Shown one piece after another: positions 24,452-37,786 of a DNA stretch of 64,000 nucleotides (position 1 is its first letter; every line of letters starts with the position of its first letter). The stretch comes from Tetracentron sinense. Its lineage: Eukaryota > Streptophyta > Magnoliopsida > Trochodendrales > Trochodendraceae. The DNA is taken from the NCBI GenBank assembly GCA_015143295.1, contig CM026560.1, positions 4,032,501 through 4,096,500 on the forward strand, given 5' to 3'. Under the pieces are notes generated by a model. The model was not told where the DNA came from and did not search any database. It saw only the letters and a program-made list of their open reading frames with translations. The translations under genes were made by a program, and so were the position numbers.

Positions 24452-27400
24452 TTAGGCTGCTAATCATGTTCAAGATTGCGTAAAGAATTTTTCCTATTAA
24501 TTATTAATATAATTTATTGGTGTTTTCCAGAGAAAACCATTGTCGGAGAACCATTGTAGACCATAGCAAAGAGGAAATACTCACTGGGTAAAGTTTTTTT
24601 ATTTGAGATCTTTATTCTAGGGTTTCGGATATGAAAACATAGAGGTTATCAAGTTTTTATTTTTTAAAAAAGTTCTTGGTTTTTCGGCAATTACGCCGGT
24701 TACCGGAGGTGGGATACCTTCAAATAATGTTGGAAAAGGTTCTTCTCTTAATGGCCGTTAATTTGAGACCCTCCAAGATAGGATCTGAGACTGGAATAGT
24801 GAGATATCAAATAATAATTAATCTATTTTTTTAAAAAAAAAAGGAGGTTCGGTTTTCCAATGATACTTCCGTCACCCGTGACCTGATGGAGTATCGGTCA
24901 CCACCAATGGATTCTCCTTTTTCCGGCGGTTCCAACGGTATAGATTTCGAGCCCATTGGTAACCAGAAGGTGGCTGTTTTGGGTAGTTCCTGAAAGGGTT
25001 CTAAAAACCCTAAATTCAAAATATATATATATATGTTTGGGGAAGACAATGAATAGTAACCGGATCATTCGGATCCGGTTTTTGACCCGAACTGGACCCA
25101 TATACAGATTTTTTTTTTAAAAAAGGCCTTTCCAGACCGAATCAGATCGAACCAGGCCGATCCAGACTGAATAGCGCGAACCAGTTTGGCATCTGCTCTG
25201 CGCGTTAGGCTCGTTCTGGGTAGCGCATCACACGCCTAGCTGCGCGTCCCGCGCGTGAATGGCACTCCAGTGCACCCTGTTGCTATTGCCTGAGCGTGTC
25301 AGCGTGTCCAACACGTTTTACGCATGTGTCCTATGCCCCCTGGCCTAATTTTGGCTATAGAATCTTATTATGGGGTCTATTTTAGTTAATTTTGCCTCTG
25401 TAAAGAACTTGTGTAACATCAAGTGCCCAATAGAGCTAATCTTCAATTCTAGACCTAATTTTTATGCATATTCTAGTATCTGGGCACTCCAGAGAGATTT
25501 TATGGTTAAAGTAACCCTTTCAATTGCCTATAAAGTAACTTAATGCATAAATCAGGTATGTTTGGTGATTGTTTAATGAGTTTTAAGGTTTTCATATTGA
25601 TTTGGGAAAAAGGGGTGAGCACATGATTAAGTTTCTTTGTGCATTCAGAATGACACCCAATATAGTTGTTAACTCTTACAGACTCTAAAAACCTATTGAT
25701 TGCACACTTTGATGGAATCTTTTGGATATAAAGTATTTTTCTGAATAAATTTTTAAGGGCTAAGACATGTTTATTCGTGTTTCAACATATATGAGCATGA
25801 CTACTTAGTATAATGTGCATGATATATTTTGTTCAACAAATTATTTGAAATTCAAAGCTTTAAATTCATGATGATTGCTTGTATAAAACTAAAATTTGTT
25901 TTTAAAATTCATGAATTGCATTATCATTGTGCTTTCTAATGCATGTTTTAAATTATGTTCTTTTAATTTAATATCATGTGGAGAACGGGATTAGTGGGCC
26001 TAATATGCAAGTAATGTTTTGGATGATGCCCATAAAGATTTTGTAATATGTTATAATGTTCATTGATGCATGTTTATTTAAACAATTAATAATTCATTGG
26101 GGTATGGAATTTTAGGCAACTCCCAATTTGGAACCAACTAGATTGAAATGGTCGTGTTAGTCACCAAAGTGACATCGATCAAGAAAATTTGGGTAGCGTT
26201 CAAATGTGCATGATTGTATGATTGTTTGCTATATATTGAAAATGGAGTGTCATAAGGTTTTGCGTTTGATTGTTATGGGGGTGGTGATCAAGCCTAAAGG
26301 TGGGTCATCATCTTATACAACTCAAACGGAACAAAAAGGTTGGTGTGACATTGCAGACTAGAGGAGTTTAGGCCCAAAGGTTTAAATTTTTCAAAATCAG
26401 TTGTGTTCATGATCAGCTTGTCTTGTGGTGAAGTTAAGTCACCAAATGAGAGGAGCCGATCGCATGTTGCATTCTCGGCCCAAAGGAGGGAGTGTGATGA
26501 TGCAAATGGCAATCTCACCAGAGGAAGTGTTTAAAATACTATAGTCACTTTAGATTGTCTGGCTGATACCCCACCAGTTAGATGTGTTTTGCATTAATAA
26601 AGGCATGAAATAAGGACAATGATTCATGCATAAGGATATTAAGATGCAAAACTTTAAGTGAGCCTTTTAGCTTATATCCAGCAATTAAGTTCTTCTGCAA
26701 ATAGTTATTACTCTATGAATATTAAAAGTATCAGCTTAAGCTGATGTTAGGTATTCTGGATCAATTAGACTTAGTCATTTTGAAGATGAGATTGATAAAT
26801 CTATCATTAAAGATAAGGTCAAGACTAAACATAAGGAATGAGAAACGTCAATAGTATGAGCTTGAAGACTGTGAATGGTTAATTTCAAAAGTTGTTTAAG
26901 GTAAAATCCCTAATATCATATAAGGTGGTAAGTTCAATGATTGATTATGTTCTTTGAGAATCATAAGTGTTTATCTAAGTCAACTGACTTATGTTTGGTA
27001 TGATGGACTCATTGAAGTTCATGGAAACATTCTACATAGAGATGATCTAATTATAAATATGGATGCAATTAGGATGAAAAGTTAACATTAAATTTTTTTT
27101 GCAGTTCAGGTTTGAATCTCTCCCTATGTAGTTTAACCAATATGTAATTAACCTGAAGTACACAAAAGAAAAATGGATAAAGTATAAATAATTTTACCTT
27201 CAAGTGGGTCGAGAGGAAAATGAACTACAATATTAAAGTCTAGAAAACCCTTAATAAAGTGATGAGTGGTTAACCATGATATAGTTTTGAGGCATTTAGA
27301 GATGATGTTTCATATTATTCCTTGTGAATTAATCCTAGAACACTAATTTACATTTGTAATATCTTTGAGAGACTCATTAGAATTTAAAATATAAAAGATT

Positions 27401-28899
27401 GAGAGAAATCATTGGTAAATAAATATATATTAAATGCTAATACTCACACAAGTTTATTAGATTTAAATCTGGTAAAGGAATCATTTCTTTATCAATTTGT
27501 TAATGCGTCATATTATTATAATTCATGGTTCGTAAAGTGGAGATACATTGACATTAAAATATAGTTTTTTAAGAATGTATTTAAAATGATACGATAAAGT
27601 AATTTTGAAATGTAAAAATTTCAATATGAAGATTTGCTTTACAACATTAAGTATGAAAAATTTAAAGGCTTCAAAGAAAAAAAAATTTCTCTACAAATAT
27701 TGTTACAGTTACCTACATAGATATTTGTAATTGTTTTTTTTTTCTCTTTCATGAGGTATAAAGGTGTTTTGTTAATCTAGATATATATAGATATCAAAAA
27801 GCCTCGAATTGGTTTAAGATCCATAAAATTAAAGTTAATAATTTATTCAATAAAAATATCTAAGTTGTGAGATATGACATAAAGTAAAGATTATTCGAGT
27901 CATAATTAAAGTGGTTTACTTAGTATCTTCAATATTACGAAATAGTTAAAATACTATTCAATGCAGTCATTTAAGAACATAATGAACGATCGAAAATGAA
28001 TACCATATTACTTAAAGTCATGAACAATTATTCATTTATATTAGAATTCCTATAGGGAAATGCTTTTAAAGACTATATTGTATATTTCAAATTAAGTTCC
28101 TCATAAGATAATATTCAAGACACCATTAAGTTTTGAAAACGAGGAAAATTTCAAGAAATTAAGTTATCACATATTTATAGAAATCAAAGAATATATATAT
28201 CATCTAGTCTCTCTCGAAGCACTCACATATTTGAGATTAAAATGTGAAATGCTAAAAATGGCAATAACAATGGAAGTATAAAGTCTCTGCCTATTAAGTT
28301 TAAGGATGGTCGTATTTCAATCTATCAATCGGCTTAAAGAAGTGATGTTATGTCACACCTAAAGTCCTTTATTTTGATATAGTTGATGGTCATCATATGA
28401 AGTTTTGAGGTGCTATTGTCTCTCATTCGGTCTAATTTGTTTCGTCAGAAGTTAAGACACATTTGAGGATGTCTTAAAGAGAGGAGATATAAATCTAATA
28501 ATCTTGTAGATTATCTTAAAAGTTGGTACTTGATTTTGAGAATAAGGATGATATATTACTTTTCATCAGGATATGAGAAGTATTATGTTCATTATAACAT
28601 GAAATCCATGAAAAAAAGTAATATTTTAAACTTAATAGAGTTATATCTGATTAGATATAAGAAGAGTGTTCCTCTATAAGGATCTTCATAAGAAAATGTG
28701 TACAAAATAAAAGAAGATTCTTAGAATAGAGATAATGAGCAGTGAGTTTGTAAACTTAGGAAGTTTGTATAAGGTTTTGAGCAGACATTCAGGTGAATAC
28801 TTCTTTCGATTTTAGGTTGAACATTATAGTTGAGTACATCAATATTAAGGTCAGTGGGAGATAGTATATTAAGATGAAATATCATAGAATTGTGACATT
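24452..28899 (+). other. Decayed internal region of the old Copia element
   Basis: No open frame longer than about 75 codons and no domain I can recognise. A GC-richer patch at 25130-25340 is followed by AT-rich sequence dense in stop codons. From its position it should hold remnants of gag, protease and integrase. Confidence 0.45.
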
Positions 28900-29754
28900 A
28901 AGGATTTAGTGAGATGCCATTTAGGTTTACCATTATAAATCTTTATTCTTTGGTCTCATTACCTCTTTGAATTATTACAAAAGGCTTTCATTGAGAAGGT
29001 TCTAAGGATGATTGGTATGTCATATTAAGCTCTTAAAGAGAAATTTGTATTATGATCTACAGAGTGAATAGTTATAGTGTACTAAGACTTAAGCTGAAAT
29101 TAGTGTTATAAAGTTTAATTGTTGCACTTCAGTTGAAGAGTCTTATGTATAAATAGGTCATCACTCGTTCAAATATATCTCATACAGTTAATTAAAGTTT
29201 CCATTTTAGTTTTGATAAATCTGAGTGTCGGACCATTAAGAAAAGTATAGAGTAATTGTAGAAGATTAAAGAATATTGACTCACATATATAATGGTACTG
29301 ATACCCATCAGGTTATAGGGTATTCAGGTTCGGATTGTGCTGGACGTCTGAACATCAAGTAGTCGACATTGGGTTTTATTCCTATTAGTTGTGATATATC
29401 TAGTGAAAATTATAATGCTTTACATTATGGAATCGTCGACAAATCAGGAAGGATAAATGACTTGTTATAAGGTTTTTTTTTTAAGCAAGTTATATGATTG
29501 CAGAATTTTATCTCAGGGCTCTAGGTCTTCAGTTTTATTACCGGACCATTGGAGATAATTTTGTGATAACTCCGCATTAGTTTACTTTTCTCAAAACAAT
29601 AATACTTAAAGTTAGTCCAAACACATGGATGTAAGGTGTTTTGTTGTGAGAGAGAAGGTTAGAGAACATAAGATGTCTGAATCATTAACCATAAAGTTGA
29701 ATCATAAGGTATTTTTAGAGCTTCTTAAAAATGAGAATAAAAGACAACTTGGAT
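28900..29754 (+). pseudogene. Remnant of Copia reverse transcriptase/RNase H end
   Basis: Short frame fragments in correct order: a region corresponding to the end of the reverse transcriptase (28950-29200), GYSGSDCAGR-like coding at about 29315-29345 (RNase H start), FISGL at about 29508, and KHMDVRCFVVREKV at about 29620-29665. In Copia polyproteins these correspond to the YSDSDFAG block and the KHIDIKY block near the C-terminus. Stops and frame changes occur every few dozen codons. The Gypsy solo LTR cuts in just after this point. Confidence 0.7.
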
Positions 29755-30596
29755 TGTCGCACCCCAAAATACCCCTAGGAGTTAGGATACTTTGGCGACG
29801 TAAGTTAACCTTAAATCAAACCTGCAAAGAGTATACAAGACATGCAAAATAGTGAACTAAATTTTTTTTTAATGACTTAACTATATTCCAAGTGCAATTG
29901 ATAACAATAATTGAATAGAATTTACAACATGAAAATGAACTCCTTAACTTGAGTCCCAACTCAAGTGAGACAAACATCCCCAGACATAAGAACCCAAAAT
30001 ACATGTCTCTCTCTCACTCATCCCAACCATTGGCTACATGCCAAGACTCCTAATATCTAGGTGACAACCAGAGCAGTCTCCAGCTCTACATGAGCCGCCT
30101 CTATCCAAGGAATCCGGAGTCCATATATCGCATAATGTACCTGCCAACATAAAAGTATGATTGAGTATGGAATACTCAGCGAGTACAAGTTATTAGCTAA
30201 CAATAGTAATGACAATAATATGTAAAAACAATGATATATCATGCATGGTACAATTCATTTTCACATATACATAATCAGAGTGCGGAAGCTAATACAACTA
30301 ACACTTGTACAATTCTTGAACATCATACTTTAAATCATACATTCTATTCATGCTTTAACCCATATGTGTTTTCCATTACCTTGTGTAGCACCCCGGACTT
30401 TTTCATCTTTAATGAATGGCACTTTCATAGCTAATTGGCCGTTTTCGTAGTCTAATTAATAAATAAGGGAGAAACTGGAAATTTCAAAATGTCAGAAATG
30501 TGCGTTTTCGAAAGACGAACCCAACGCAAGTTGAATCGTCGAAATCCGACGAGCGAGTCAAAAGATATGGTCAAAACAGTCCAGACATACAGAGCA

Positions 30597-30782
30597 CCGA
30601 TCGCTCGGTCCAATCAGCGATCGATCGGTCCATAACCGATCGATCGGTAGCTATCGCACGGTCAGAAATTTTGTATGGGGAAATTTTCCAGAGAGTGAGT
30701 TTTTGACCGATCGATCGGTCATAAACACCGATCGCTCGGTAGGCAACCGATCGATCGGTCATAACCACCGATCGCTCGGTCT
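30597..30782. repeat. Array of seven short palindromes in the 5' LTR
   Basis: Boxes of the form ACCGATCGATCGGT or ACCGATCGCTCGGT are spaced about 15-60 bp apart, with unrelated spacer sequence between them. The same array is at 38000-38185 in the 3' LTR, with one box changed to ACCGATTGCTCGGT. Confidence 0.9.
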
Positions 30783-31770
30783 TCGCGTTTTTGCAGAAAT
30801 TTCAGTAAGGGCTTTTTCGTCTTTTGGGGGTTAAACCCTTTCTCCTTAAGGCTTGCCCGAGCCTTAGGGCATCATTCACAATACTTAGAGAGATTTGGGA
30901 GACAAGAGAGAAGAGAAAAGGGGTTTCCTAAACCTAGGTTGCTTTTGGAGAAGAAATCAAAGGGGTGAAGACCCTAGATCGTCCCCAAGCACGTTTTCTT
31001 CAAGATTTCAACTCAAGCTCGGGTGGGGTGCATTCTCAAAGCTAGGGCAGCCCTCACGCACGTTTTTGAGAGGGATTTCTTCCCCAACTCAAGTTTCCTT
31101 CAAGCAAAGGCTTCATCTTTCAAGTTGGAGCTTCAATCAAGGTCTCTACCAAGGATCAAGCCTTGATTCAAGGTTAGTACACCCTACTAACTTCCCTTAG
31201 CAATAGTCTAGATTTTCTATTGTGAAATGTGACTCTTGGTAGTATGTTTTCTTCCTTATAAAATGTATCATCTCCACTAAATATAAACAAGATAAGAAAA
31301 AGGTATGGATGTGTGGATGGGATGTCGATTGAGGCGATTGGATGCCGTATGGATGTTGTGTGATGTGTGAAATGGAAAATGGAAGATGGGCACTTTACAA
31401 ATAACGAATGTACCTTGATGTCTTGATGAAAAATACGCACTAAATAAGGGAAATGGAAGGACTAAGAAATGTGGCCCACCGTGTGTTTGATAAAATGACT
31501 AAACAAGGGATAAATGGACTTAATGAAGAAAATGGAAATAGAAATTGTGTAAATTTTCTTAGGAATGATAAATTGCTCAAATGTGCTATATGTTGCCTAA
31601 ATTTTCATACCACTATGCTAAGGATTGAAATGCCATATTCATGTGATCCGCTCATTCAAGTATGCCATCATGATTACCACTATTGACAAGCACACAAGCA
31701 CGCATGCATGCATGAATTGGGTTTTCCAAGAGTAATTGTGCATAATAAAGCAAACAAGAAAATGAATCAT

Positions 31771-31970
31771 GACAAGGAGGTTGGTAGCCCAGGTGAAGGG
31801 TACTACTAGCCTCTGGCTCACAAGTGAAATGAAACAAGAACATGACAAGGAGGTTGGTAGCCCAAGGAAGGGTGCTAGCCTCTGGCTCACAAGAGAAATG
31901 GAACAAGAACATGACAAGGAGGTTGGTAGCCTAAGGAAGGGTGTTAGCCTCTGGCTCACAAGTATACAAG
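31771..31970. repeat. Minisatellite in the 5' LTR, three units
   Basis: Units of 69-73 bp start at 31771, 31844 and 31913, each with GACAAGGAGGTTGGTAGCC and AGCCTCTGGCTCACAAG. The 3' LTR has five units. Confidence 0.92.
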
Positions 31971-32661
31971 TCAAGAACAAATCAAGACATGAAATACAAG
32001 ACAAGACACGACACACATACATGATTTGACTGAGACACGAAAAAGGTTTCTGAGACATGAGTTTTACCGAGGGTTTTGCATTCATGCACGCATGTCAAGA
32101 TATTGCTATGTATTTTACGCTTTCATTATTGCTTTAAATTAATATCTTGTATTGCTCACTTTTGTTATGCTTTCGCTATTGTTATGGTTAGCTAGTAGTC
32201 TGTACTCGCTGAGTATTCCATGCTCAGCCGTACTTTTATGTCGGCAGGTACCGTGGATGTCCTCGACCCCGAGCCTTGGGTCGAGGAGGAATATGTAGAG
32301 GAGAGGGAGCCACCTATCCCATGGCAGTCTCAGGAGGATAGGGACTTGGATGTGTGGCCATACCTCGACTACTGTTGAGAGGAGAGGGTTAGAGAGTTCC
32401 TTTTTGTATTTTGATAGGTGGGCATGTCCACCTTTACTTTGATTGTATTTGGTATATGTTAACTTGGAATACTATTTGGAGTTATAGAAGAAAAGAAAAG
32501 TTGGCTTATGCTTCCGCACTTATGTTTAGTTTCCGCGCTCTGATTATCATTGTATTATATTATGTTTAGCCTCTTGCATTACAGGATGGTTTGACAGGTA
32601 CACGTAGTCACCTCTAAAGTATCCCTTAACTCCTAGGGGGTATTTTGGGGCGTGATAGAAG

Positions 32662-32673
32662 TGGTATCAGAGC
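32662..32673 (+). other. Primer-binding site of the young Gypsy element
   Basis: TGGTATCAGAGC five bases after the 5' LTR; initiator tRNA-Met type. Confidence 0.92.
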
Positions 32674-32984
32674 CCTAGGTATTAGAGTCCCTAGGGTCAC
32701 TTAGATGATTGAACAAGGTATTAGAATCACCTTAGAGAGTTGTATTCCAAGTATAGACTAACAAGTTAGTCTTAGTCAAAATGGGTTGAACTTCAACCGA
32801 ACATAGAGTCCTACGCTAGGAACATGGATTGTATGTTATGCTATTATGTTATATACCATGTGTACTTATTTGTGTTGTACTTATTAAATGTGCTTGATGA
32901 ATATGTATTGAGTGAATTGCGAAATTTGTACTAAATGCGTATCCAAGTTAGACTCATGCTGTATTGTCGTTCTCAGGAGAAATC

Positions 32985-34210
32985 ATGAGACGCAATACCC
33001 GGGGTCGCGGGTACAACAAGAGGGGTAATGGAGGTGATGCTCCATCGGGTGATGATCAACCCGATTTTGCCCAAGCATTTGCATCTATAGCCGAGACTTT
33101 GGCTATGTTGGCGGCAAGGCAACCGGCCACTCCGCCTAATGCGGCGCTTATACCGGCTCCTCCTAACCGAGCCCAAGCCGTGATAGAAGCTTTCCGGAGG
33201 ATGAGACCTCCAACTTTTTGTGGAAGCATTGATCCACTTGTCACCGAGGGTTGGATTCGGCAACTTGAGAAGATATTCTCGGTATTGGCACCTACTGAAG
33301 TAGAGAGGGTCACATGGGCTGCCTTTATGCTTGAAGGCGAGGCCGACCATTGGTGGAAGTCCGCACTTCGGACCTGAGAGTTGACCCGGCAAGGCCAAGA
33401 ATGGACATGGGGAGAATTCTTGGACGTTTTCTACAAGAAGTACTTTCCGGTTGGGATGAAAGAAAAGAAAGAAATTGAATTTATTACCTTGGAGCAAGGT
33501 AATATGTCTGTAGCGGCTTACGAAGCCAAGTTCTCAGAGCTATCTCGATTTGCTCCACACATGATAGCTACCGAGGCTATGAAGGCCCGAAAATTCGAGG
33601 GCCTACCTCAAGGATCGTGTCTCAATGTTCCGACATGAGACATATTCAGAAGTTGTGGACAAGGCATTGTTGGCCGAGTCGAATTCCGAAGAGTTCTTTA
33701 AGAGAAGAGGAATAGAGAAGGGACAGTCTAGTAGTTCAGGGGAGAAGAGAGCTAGGACTATGTCTTATCAGTCCGCAGGGCCGGCTCAGTCACAGAGGAT
33801 GTACTCAGCACCACAGGCCCCCCGCCCTTTTGCTCCACCGGCTTTTCGCCCGGCTACCTCGTATGCTCCTCGCCCCGCAGTGACTCAGGCTACGGGTTAT
33901 ACTCCTCCCACTTATTCACATGATGTCTGCACCCTTTGTGGAAGGAGGCATCCAGCAGGGGAATGTCGGAAGGCTACAGGAGGCTGTTTTCATTGTGGCG
34001 ACCAGGGCCACATGATTAGAGATTGTCCCCGACGTCAATTGCCAGCTCAGTCTTCGGGGAGCAGGCCCCCGATTAGGCAGACATCTCAGCCTAGCTCTTC
34101 TCAGGTTTCGAGGGCCTCACAGTCTACCCGGCCTCCTCGCCCAACCACTCAGGGTCGAGTTTTTGCTCTATCGGAGAGAGACGCACGTGCATCCGATGAT
34201 GTCGTGCAAG
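32985..34210 (+). pseudogene. Gypsy gag, broken by one stop and one frameshift
   Basis: The start ATG at 32985 gives MRRNTRGRGYNKRGN. The Gag core carries MLEGEADHWWKSA and WGEFLDVFYKKYFP. An in-frame TGA lies at 33375-33377, and the same frame resumes at once. A frame change occurs between about 33598 and 33615, after which RVSMFRHETYSEVVDKALLAE-type sequence continues. A first Cys cluster (CTLCGRRHPAGEC) is followed by a CCHC knuckle CFHCGDQGHMIRDC (about 33984-34025). Gag packages the RNA into virus-like particles. With these two breaks this copy cannot make full Gag. The frame reaches a good splice donor at 34210/34211. Confidence 0.88.
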
Positions 34211-34344
34211 GTACGCGAGAATTTTGAGTTTAAGTTGTATAAAATTTCTATGGTTTATTATGTGATTATTTATACTAAGGGTTACCTATGAATGATGCTT
34301 GTTGTTGTTTAAAATCTACTAATAGTAGCTACTTAATCGCACAG
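34211..34344 (+). other. Probable 134-bp spliceosomal intron between gag and pol
   Basis: AAG|GTACGC at the left and CGCACAG|GC at the right; the interior is strongly AT-rich, unlike the flanking coding DNA. Joining 34210 to 34345 keeps the gag frame open and places VVQG directly before [16 protein letters not shown], the usual continuous spacing in Gypsy polyproteins. Unspliced, gag stops at 34227. Confidence 0.65.
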
Positions 34345-37300
34345 GCGCTTTATTAGTGAACGAGTGTCTCCCCCGAGTGTTGATCGACACAGGATCCACT
34401 CACTCCTTTGTGTCACCTAGTTTCGCAAAGGGCTTTTCGACTGAGGCTACTCCGTTGGAGCGGGAGTTGACCATTGCAACTCCACTCGGCAAGTCAGTTG
34501 ATACGGACAAAATATTCAGGGATAGTGTGGTTCAAGTAGGGGAGAATGAACTAGTGGCCGATCTTATCATTTTGGATTTCCAAGATTTAGACTTTGACGT
34601 CATTCTTGGTATGGATTGGTTGGCAAACCATCACGGGCATGTTGCGTGTTTTGAAAAGAGGGTGAATTTCAAGCCGGAAGGGGGTAAGCCTTTTCACTTC
34701 CGAGGATTAAGAGAGAGGGACATTGCTCGCCTCGCAGCCTTGAGTATAGCACACCCAGAAGCACAAAACTCATCGGCTATTCCAGTTGTGAGTGAGTTCT
34801 TAGATGTGTTTCCGGAAGAACTTCCCGGATTACCTCTTGATAGAGAGATCGAGTTCGCTATAGAGCTTGCTCCGGGTACCGCTCCGATTTCAAGGGCACC
34901 ATATAGAATGGCCCCTATAGAGCTTGAAGAATTAAAGAAGCAGATTGAGGAGTTACAACAACTTGGTTTCATCCAACCAAGTGTCTCGCCGTGGGGAGCT
35001 CCAGTTCTCTTTGTGAAGAAGAAGGACGGGTCTATGAGGATGTGTATAGACTACCGTCAGTTGAACAAGGTAACTATCAAGAATCGTTATCCCTTGCCAA
35101 GGATAGACGACTTGTTTGACCAACTGAAGGGAGTGAGATTTTTCTCCAAAATTGATCTTAGATCGGGGTATCACCAATTAAGGATCAAGGCGGAAGATGT
35201 TCAGAAGACGGCTTTCAGGACTCGGTATGGGCATTACGAGTTCCTTGTCATGCCTTTTGGGCTGACGAATGCACCGGCGGCATTCATGGATTTGATGAAC
35301 CGGGTATTCCGATCTCACTTGGATCGATGCGTGATTGCATTCATCGACGACATTTTGGTGTATTCCCAGACACGGGAAGATCACGCACGAGACCTCCGCC
35401 TTGCTCTAGAGAAGTTGAGAGAGCATAGGCTATATGCCAAATTGAGCAAGTGTGAATTCTGGTTAGAGAAAGTGGCGTTCCTAGGCCACGTAGTGTCTGC
35501 CGAGGGTATTTCTGTAGATCCAGCCAAGGTTGAGGCAGTCATGAGTTGGGAGAGGCCCAAGAGCGTCACGGAGATACGTAGTTTCCTCGGGTTGGCAGGC
35601 TATTACCGGAGATTTGTGGAGGGATTCTCCAGTTTGGCTGCACCTCTCACTTACCTGACGAGAAAGAATGCTAAGTTTAGTTGGAGCGACAGATGCGAAG
35701 CGAGCTTCCAAGAGTTGAAGAAACGCCTCACCACGGCCCCCGTCCTTACTGTGCCATCCGGGAGTGGTGGTTTTGTGGTTTACAGTGATGCCTCGCATGT
35801 GGGGTTGGGATGTGTACTTATGCAGCACGGCAAAGTCATTGCCTACGCATCAAGACAATTGAAGGAGCATGAAAAGAATTACCCCACCCACGACTTAGAA
35901 CTCGCCGTGGTTGTGTTTGCATTGAAGATTTGGCGACATTATCTTTATGGGGAACAATTTGAGGTATTCACAGATCATAAAAGTCTTAAGTATTTGTTTT
36001 CCCAGAAGGAGTTGAACCTGAGGCAAAGAAGATGGGTAGAATTTTTGAAAGACTATGAGTGCTCCATTCAATACCACCCGGGCAAAGCAAATGTAGTAGC
36101 CGATGCTCTTAGCCGGAAGCCTACTGGACTTTTGGCGCATATGATACTGAAGGAGTGGAGATTGCTGGAGGATGCAACCAACCTCGACATCAGTTTTAGT
36201 CTCCCTACCTATGGGCCGGTAATGGCTAACATCACAGTTAGGCCATTTATGTTAAGCATGATCCAGGAGTTGCAGGAAATGGATGCCGAACTACTTTCTT
36301 GCCGAGACAAGTCAGTTAAAAATGGCAGTGAGGATTTTACGGCGAGGGAAGATGGAATTATCACTTTCAAGGGAAGAGTATGTGTCCCAGCCGATGAGAA
36401 GCTTAAGCGAGAAATCTTGTACAAGGCTCACCGATCCAAGTACACCGTTCACCCCGGGGGTACCAAAATGTATAGGGACTTGAAGAAGCATTTTTGGTGG
36501 AGGAACATGAAGCGAGAAATAGCGGAGTATGTGTCTAAATGCTTGGTGTGCCAACAAGTCAAAGCCGAACACAGGAGACCGGCTGGACTTTTGCAGTCCC
36601 TCCCCATTCCCGAGTGGAAATGGGAACATATCTCTATGGACTTCATTATGGGGTTGCCGAAGACGGCTAGAAACTATGATGCTATATGGGTCGTGGTCGA
36701 CAGACTAACGAAGTCCGCCCATTTCTTACCGTACCGAACTACATTCAACTCAAATCAGTTGGCTGCATTGTATATCAAAGAAATAATTCGGTTGCACGGG
36801 GTGCCAGTGAGCATTGTCTCGAATCGGGACCCTAGATTTACCTCCAGGTTTTGGAAAAGCTTTCAGAGTGCCATGGGTTCCCGGTTGGACTTTAGCACGG
36901 CTTTCCATCCACAGACGGATGGGCAAACCGAGCGAGTGAATCAGGTTATTGAAGATATGCTCCGAGCTTGTATGCTAGATTTTAAAGGAAGTTGGGAAGA
37001 TCACCTACCTTTGGTGGAATTCGCCTACAATAATAGCTATCAGGCAAGCATACAGATGGCTCCTTTTGAGGCTTTGTACGGAAAAAGTTGTAGATCCCCG
37101 TTGTATTGGGATGAAGTGGGAGAAAGAAAAATTTTGGGCCCCGAGTTGATTGAACAAACGGCAGATAGAGTCAAGCTCATCCGGGAGAGGTTGAAGACCG
37201 CACAAGATAGACAGAAAAGCTATGCCGACAACCGAAGGAGGGATCTTGAATTCCGAGTCGGTGATTTTGTGTTTGTAAGGATTTCACCGACCAAAGGTGT

Positions 37301-37676
37301 TATGCGATTCGGGAAGAGAGGCAAGCTTAGCCCGAGATATGTGGGTCCGTTCGAGATCATTACTCGAGTTGGCGAGGTGGCTTACCGTGTTACCTTGCCC
37401 GCTCACATGGCGGCGGTCCACAACGTGTTTCATATCTCCCAGGTTCGGAAGTACATCCCGGATCCTTCTCACGTCATCGAGCTTGATCCGGTTGAGATTC
37501 GAGAGGATCTCACTTTGGTTGAGAAGCCGGTTCATATTTTGGATCGAAGAGACCAAGTACTTCGCAACAAGACTATTCCGCTAGTTCTCGTGCAATGGCA
37601 ACATCACGCTCGAGAAGAGGCTACATGGGAACGTGAGGCCGAAGTCAAGGCGAAGTACCCCGAGTTGTTTGAATGA
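34345..37676 (+). CDS. Gypsy Pol polyprotein: protease, RT, RNase H, integrase, chromodomain-like end
   Basis: About 1110 codons without a stop. Domains in order, counted from GTG 34356: protease with [11 protein letters not shown] at about residues 9-19; reverse transcriptase about 185-370 with FIDDILVYS as the active-site block; RNase H about 450-570 ([18 protein letters not shown]); integrase zinc-binding part with HPGG and CLVCQQ about 690-740, catalytic core about 745-900, and GQTERVN with the catalytic Glu. The end, [19 protein letters not shown] then EEATWERE, resembles the Tekay/Del chromodomain region. The usual integrase SDRDPRF reads SNRDPRF, so the second catalytic Asp appears to be Asn. 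It has no own good ATG; translation is probably as a Gag-Pol fusion after splicing, or by an undefined mechanism. Confidence 0.95.
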
Positions 37677-37773
37677 TTTTGGGTATAACTTGTAATTTTG
37701 TTTCGAATTGTTATGCTAAGTTGTTAAATTTGTAAAGCACGCATTGTCCAAATTTCGAGGACGAAATTTTTGT

Positions 37774-37786
37774 AAGGGGGGGAGAA
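37774..37786 (+). other. Polypurine tract of the young Gypsy element
   Basis: AAGGGGGGGAGAA immediately before the 3' LTR; primes plus-strand synthesis. Confidence 0.9.

Larger units (their letters stand above)
30384..32656 (+). repeat. 5' LTR of the young Gypsy element
   Basis: 2273 bp, begins TGTAGCACCCCGGAC and ends GGGGCGTGATA, where the 3' LTR ends GGGGCGTGACA. It contains seven GATCGATCGGT-type boxes (30597-30782), a three-unit minisatellite (31771-31970), and the conserved block CTCGCTGAGTATTCCATG followed by TTTATGTCGGCAGG near 32205-32247. Confidence 0.95.

Noticed and set aside
30500..31440. Several 60-100 codon ORFs in the Gypsy LTR, repeated near 37900-38840
   Set aside because: Their duplication simply reflects the two LTRs. 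The palindrome array yields repeated TDRS-type peptides by chance.
34694..37584. Many reverse- and alternate-frame ORFs across the Gypsy pol
   Set aside because: Shadows of the long pol frame.
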